From assembly GCA_034509925.1 (NCBI GenBank), contig CM067527.1, positions 14,056,001 through 14,120,000 of the forward strand: DNA of 64,000 bases, written 5' to 3'. The number at the start of each line of letters is the position of its first letter. Position 1 is the first letter of the stretch. The stretch is from Hirudinaria manillensis. Its lineage: Eukaryota > Annelida > Clitellata > Hirudinida > Hirudinidae. Positions 62,313 through 64,000 of this stretch are shown in pieces. The notes beneath the pieces are model-generated. The model worked only from the letters and a program-made list of their open reading frames with translations, was not told where the DNA came from and did no database searches. The position numbers were made by a program, and so were the translations under genes.

Positions 62313-63040
62313 TAAAACCCACCGTCCCCGGTGGCCGACACAGGTTTTGGCCTACCTAGATGCAGTCGAAGCATATCCGACCCAAACACGCTCGATAAGG
62401 CCTCGTAAAATCTAAGCCACGACCTGATATGCGAGTTCTCATTCTACCGACGCAGAGGCAAAACACGGCCTTCCCACACCGGGAATCGAACCCGGGCCGC
62501 CAACGTGAAAGGCTGGAATCCTAACCACTAGACCATGTGGGAGAACGCCTCAGTACAGTTTCGAGGTTTCTGGTCAGTTTGCGTGACCAGGGGGCTTCGG
62601 AACGTGACGGATTTCATGAGGCGATGTCAATTCCTGGTCGGCCTAGATAGCTCAGTTGGGAGAGCGTTAGACTGAAGATCTAAAGGTCCCCGGTTCAATC
62701 CCGGGTCTGGGCATAAAAACCACCGTCCCCGGTGGCCGACACAGGTTTTGGCCTACCTAGATGCAGGTCGAAGCATATCCGACCCAAACACGCTCGATAA
62801 GGCCTCGTAAATCTAAGCCCGACCTGATATGCGAGTTCTCATTCTACCGACGCAGAGGCAAAACACGGCCTTCCCACACCGGGAATCGAACCCGGGCCGC
62901 CAACGTGAAAGGCTGGAATCCTAACCACTAGACCATGTGGGAGAACGCCTCAGTACAGTTTCGAGGTTTCTGGTCAGTTTGCGTGACCAGGGGGCTTCGG
63001 ACAGTGACGTAAATCAAGAGGCGATGTCCAATCCTTGTCG

Positions 63041-63113
63041 GCCTAGATAGCTCAGTTGGGAGAGCGTTAGACTGAAGATCTAAAGGTCCCCGGTTCAATC
63101 CCGTGTCTGGGCA
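63041..63113 (+). tRNA. tRNA-Phe variant, T-stem G to T
   Basis: The 3' T-stem CCGGG is CCGTG, losing one pair. Confidence 0.7.
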
Positions 63114-63670
63114 TAAAACCCACCGTCCCCGGTGGCCGACACAGGTTTTGGCCTACCTAGATGCAGGTCGAAGCATATCCGACCCAAACACGCTCGAGAA
63201 GGCCGCGTCCATCTCAGCCCGACCTGAGCTGCGAGTTCGCATGCTACCGACGCAGAGGCAAAACACGGCCTTCCCACACCGGGAATCGAACCCGGGCCGC
63301 CAACGTGAAAGGCTGGAATCCTAACCACTAGACCATGTGGGAGAACGCCTCAGTACAGTTTCGAGGTTTCTGGTCAGTTTGCGTGACCAGGGGGCTTCGG
63401 ACAGTGACGTAAATCAAGAGGCGATGTCCAATCCTTGTCGGCCTAGATAGCTCAGTTGGGAGAGCGTTAGACTGAAGATCTAAAGGTCCCCGGTTCAATC
63501 CCGGGTCTGGGCATAAAACCCACCGTCCCCGGTGGCCGACACAGGTTTTGGCCTACCTAGATGCAGGTCGAAGCATATCCGACCCAAACACGCTCGATAA
63601 GGCCTCGTAAATCTAAGCCCGACCTGATATGCGAGTTCTCATTCTACCGACGCAGAGGCAAAACACGGCC

Positions 63671-63743
63671 TTCCCACACCGGGAATCGAACCCGGGCCGC
63701 CAACGTGAAAGGCTGGAATCCTAACCACTAGGACCATGTGGGA
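63671..63743 (-). tRNA. tRNA-Glu variant with 1-nt insertion near D-arm
   Basis: 73 nt; CACTAGACC on + is CACTAGGACC, adding a base next to the A box. Confidence 0.6.
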
Positions 63744-63842
63744 GAACGCCTCAGTACAGTTTCGAGGTTTCTGGTCAGTTTTGCGTGACCAGGGGGCTTA
63801 GGACAGTGACGTAAATCAATAGGCTATGTCAAATCCTAGTCG

Positions 63843-63915
63843 GCCTAGATAGCTCAGTTGGGAGAGCGTTAGACTGAAGATCTAAAGGTCCCCGGTTCAA
63901 TCCCGGGTCTGGGCA
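63843..63915 (+). tRNA. tRNA-Phe(GAA), last copy in window
   Basis: Consensus gene, anticodon GAA. Its Glu partner lies beyond the window, so the array continues. Its 5' flank has several substitutions. Confidence 0.95.
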
Positions 63916-64000
63916 TAAAACCCACCGTCCCCGGTGGCCGACACAGGTTTTGGCCTACCTAGATGCAGGTCGAAGCATATCCGACCCAAACACGCTCGAT

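Larger units (their letters stand above)
9885..64000. repeat. Tandem tDNA array, 400-bp unit with tRNA-Phe(GAA) and tRNA-Glu(TTC)
   Basis: At least 54 kb of head-to-tail 400-bp units that continue past the window end. Each unit is tRNA-Phe on + (73 nt), 157-nt spacer, tRNA-Glu on - (72 nt), 98-nt spacer. In sequence order I counted 136 partial or complete units, with 135 Phe and 135 Glu loci; the gap at 42215-42414 hides an unknown number. About 120 of each tRNA match the consensus by eye. The left edge at 9885 starts inside the pre-Phe flank, so the array opens with a complete tRNA-Phe. Unit length changes by only one to three bases, mostly homopolymer indels. No encoded CCA follows either gene, as expected for nuclear eukaryotic tRNAs. 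Confidence 0.97.
61438..64000. repeat. Array block D: units 130-136, more variable
   Basis: Phe (+) start at 61438, 61839, 62240, 62641, 63041, 63441, 63843. Glu (-) lower ends are 61667, 62070, 62471, 62871, 63271, 63671. The last unit is cut by the window end before its Glu gene. Almost every unit has a private indel or substitution; a diverged patch lies at 63197-63242. Confidence 0.93.

Noticed and set aside
10000-64000. Repeated 60-95 codon frames on both strands
   Set aside because: They are translations of tRNA genes plus spacer; their length changes with every single-base indel and stops are frequent, so there is no coding constraint.
9885-64000. CRISPR or rDNA-like array
   Set aside because: Units are 400 bp with no unique spacers, and no 5S, 18S or 28S segments are recognisable; the only RNA genes are two tRNAs.
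9885-64000. tRNA-derived SINE family in tandem
   Set aside because: There are no poly-A or simple-repeat tails and no target duplications, and the tRNAs keep full cloverleaf pairing rather than a decayed head.

Overview
The window looks like nuclear DNA of an AT-rich, intron-bearing animal, probably an invertebrate. Evidence: a many-exon gene with GT-AG introns of roughly 55-850 bp, a LOXHD1-type multi-PLAT protein (a family best known from animals), and eukaryotic-type tRNA genes without an encoded CCA tail. The species cannot be named from the sequence.

Region 1 (1-9730, minus strand) holds part of a LOXHD1-like gene. I could join 26 exons with consistent reading phase, giving about 1370 codons and eight PLAT/LH2 domains, running from a serine-rich leader (9600 side) to an acidic tyrosine/serine-rich segment that leaves the window at position 1. 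A 75-nt hydrophobic exon (9656-9730) may precede them. Notable features are one probable GC-AG intron, a poly-Asp insertion in PLAT-8 and a near-identical exon pair (PLAT-5/PLAT-6) that looks gene-converted.

Region 2 (9885-64000, continuing beyond the window) is a tandem tDNA array. The unit is 400 bp: tRNA-Phe(GAA) on + (73 nt), a 157-nt tail-to-tail spacer, tRNA-Glu(TTC) on - (72 nt), and a 98-nt head-to-head spacer. I counted 135 Phe and 135 Glu loci, broken once by a 200-N scaffold gap (42215-42414). Both genes have internal A/B boxes and a nearby T4 terminator. The Phe trailer also carries a perfect 6-bp hairpin, and the shared divergent spacer carries a perfect 7-bp inverted repeat and a CRE-like TGACGTAA.

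Units are nearly identical over long stretches (9.9-30 kb and 42.4-61 kb). Those at 30.3-42.2 kb and 61.6-64 kb carry many single-base indels, which looks more like low consensus quality than biology. Short open frames in the array are translations across tRNA genes and spacers, not proteins. The main biological point is the scale and regular bidirectional design of the Phe/Glu array and its position directly against the 5' side of the PLAT gene.
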